Positions 50,861-51,677 of a DNA stretch of 51,677 nt are shown here, piece after piece. The stretch covers positions 1 to 51,677 of the forward strand of contig NZ_FNGM01000033.1 in NCBI RefSeq assembly GCF_900102965.1, written 5' to 3'. Numbering within the stretch: position 1 is the stretch's first letter; every line of letters starts with the position of its first letter. The notes beneath the pieces were generated by a model. That model was not told where the DNA came from. It did not search any database and saw only the letters and a list, made by a program, of their open reading frames with translations. The position numbers and the translations under genes were made by a program. The stretch is from Paenibacillus jilunlii. GTDB taxonomy: Bacteria; Bacillota; Bacilli; Paenibacillales; Paenibacillaceae.

Positions 50861-51014
50861 GAATATTACATCAGGGGAGAAGTTATTCCGAACACAGTTG
50901 CCGAGTAAGCGAATTCTTGGACGAAAGTCCGCTTGGAGTGGACAGTTCGAATCAACTTCTGAACTCAATAGCTCACCTGGATAGACAGGGGCTAATGGAA
51001 TCACGGTCCATTCG

Positions 51015-51217
51015 CAAATGATGCGGACAGGAGATCCGTGATTGAGGCAAATCCGGCGATTCCCCAGGTCATACGGACACAGGATCTCCTAATCAAACAT
51101 TTCATCCCTCATTTTGGCTCGAAAGAAGGATATAACGCTATCTGAGCCTGCATCAGTCCAAAAAACCGATATGCTCGCAAAATAACGTCACCTCTGTCCG
51201 CTTCACTCTGCGGATAG
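51015..51217. repeat. Dispersed repeat B, copy 2
   Basis: This stretch aligns imperfectly with 16075-16250, best at GCAAAATAA followed by CTCTGTCCG (about 51176-51202). It also contains an imperfect inverted pair around GGAGATCC and GGATCTCC. It fills the gap between the guaB leader and the 5S terminator. Positions 50880-51014 hold nothing else I recognise. Confidence 0.6.
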
Positions 51218-51302
51218 TCTCGATTCCCTTGTACTCCTAACAAGGGGCCCCTCAGATATTTTCAAGTATCCACGTTTTGGGGCTTGTATAATTGCCTAAA
51301 AT

Positions 51303-51338
51303 ACAAAAAAGCCACTGTCGATTGCTCAACAATGGCTT
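51303..51338 (-). terminator. Terminator of the rRNA operon (after 5S)
   Basis: On the minus strand AAGCCATTGT and a CGACAGTGGCTT arm pair around GAGCAAT and are followed by TTTTTGTAT, a few bases past the 5S 3' end. Confidence 0.85.
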
Positions 51339-51342
51339 GATG

Positions 51343-51460
51343 TGCTTGGCGGCGTCCTACTCTCCCAGGACCCTTCGGTCCAAGTACCATCGGCGCTGGA
51401 GGGCTTAACGGTCGTGTTCGGGATGGGTACGCGTGGAACCCCTCCGCTATCGCCACCAAA
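51343..51460 (-). rRNA. 5S rRNA
   Basis: On the minus strand the sequence begins TTTGGTGGCGATAGCGGAGG, continues with CCCATCCCGAACACG and ends GGACGCCGCCAAGCA, a complete 5S of about 117 bases. Its ends pair as expected. It follows the 23S gene by about 150 bases and precedes a terminator. Confidence 0.96.
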
Positions 51461-51608
51461 CGGGCACTTGCGGTACAAATGCATAATTCAGGTCTCAGCA
51501 TCGCCAAATGCTGAAAACAAATGTTCCATCATGTGGTCGCTTGGACCTCATGACTTACAATTTGATTCCTGAAAACTGAATCCGAAACGAAACTTGCGTT
51601 TTACTTTT

Positions 51609-51677
51609 GGATAAGCCCTCGACCGATTAGTATTGGTCAGCTCCACACGTTGCCGCGCTTCCACCTCCAACCTATCT
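51609..51677 (-). rRNA. 23S rRNA, 3' end (partial)
   Basis: On the minus strand the sequence carries CCAATACTAATCGGTCGAGG, the conserved 3' end of Firmicute 23S rRNA, and runs off the right edge. Only about 70 bases are present. The mature 3' end is placed by analogy. Confidence 0.95.

Overview
The window looks like a chromosome segment of a spore-forming Firmicute, most probably Paenibacillus or a close relative. It has moderately high GC, strong AGGAGG-type ribosome binding sites with frequent GTG and TTG starts, and sporulation genes (bofA, spo0F, sspP, a phosphorelay-type kinase). Gene order is partly Bacillus-like: 23S-5S, guaB, dacA, pdxS, pdxT, serS, tRNA-Ser at the right end and ffs, dnaX, ebfC, recR, yaaL, bofA, 16S at the left end, all on the minus strand. 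Both ends of the window lie inside rRNA operons.

Layout, left to right. 1-480: 5' end of a 16S rRNA with its leader and promoter. 518-4500: bofA, yaaL, recR, ebfC, dnaX and the SRP RNA gene. 4570-13429: rpmE, a radical SAM protein, rho, murA, fba, spo0F (frameshifted), pyrG and rpoE, a block that in Bacillus subtilis lies elsewhere on the chromosome. 13430-16380: a possible small RNA, a subtilisin-like protease and a repeat-rich stretch with a 26-bp array, a 51-bp array and two dispersed repeat families. 16390-22636: argS, ywiB, two acetyltransferases, a nitrilase-type amidohydrolase and a secreted propeller protein. 22883-35801: mostly plus-strand genes, including a bifunctional penicillin-binding protein, a DNA glycosylase, an AbrB-type regulator, an M1 peptidase, two NlpC/P60 hydrolases each behind a c-di-AMP-type riboswitch, a cytochrome c and motAB. 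35905-41771: a pseudouridine synthase, a large sensor kinase, tadA, an acetyltransferase, a lipoprotein and a spore protein. 42300-44640: a small island next to tRNA-Ser. 44705-51677: serS, pdxT, pdxS, dacA, guaB, 5S and the 3' end of 23S.

The most unusual features are non-coding. A 193-194-bp imperfectly palindromic intergenic element occurs twice. Each copy is followed by a conserved block holding three head-to-tail DnaA-box-like nonamers about 11-13 bp apart (15930-15962 and 21303-21334). A third cluster of DnaA boxes lies between the sensor kinase and tadA (39078-39171), next to a LexA-like palindrome. A second dispersed family links 16075-16250 with 51015-51217. Other points are a one-base frameshift in spo0F behind an intact SigH-type promoter, a terminated leader or small RNA upstream of rpoE, duplicated riboswitch-hydrolase units, and a decayed island bounded by a 40-bp duplication of tRNA-Ser.

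Functionally the window is mainly housekeeping: translation, replication and recombination, nucleotide and vitamin B6 synthesis, and cell-wall synthesis and turnover. Sporulation and motility genes are interspersed. All functional calls rest on sequence patterns recognised by eye; no database search was run.
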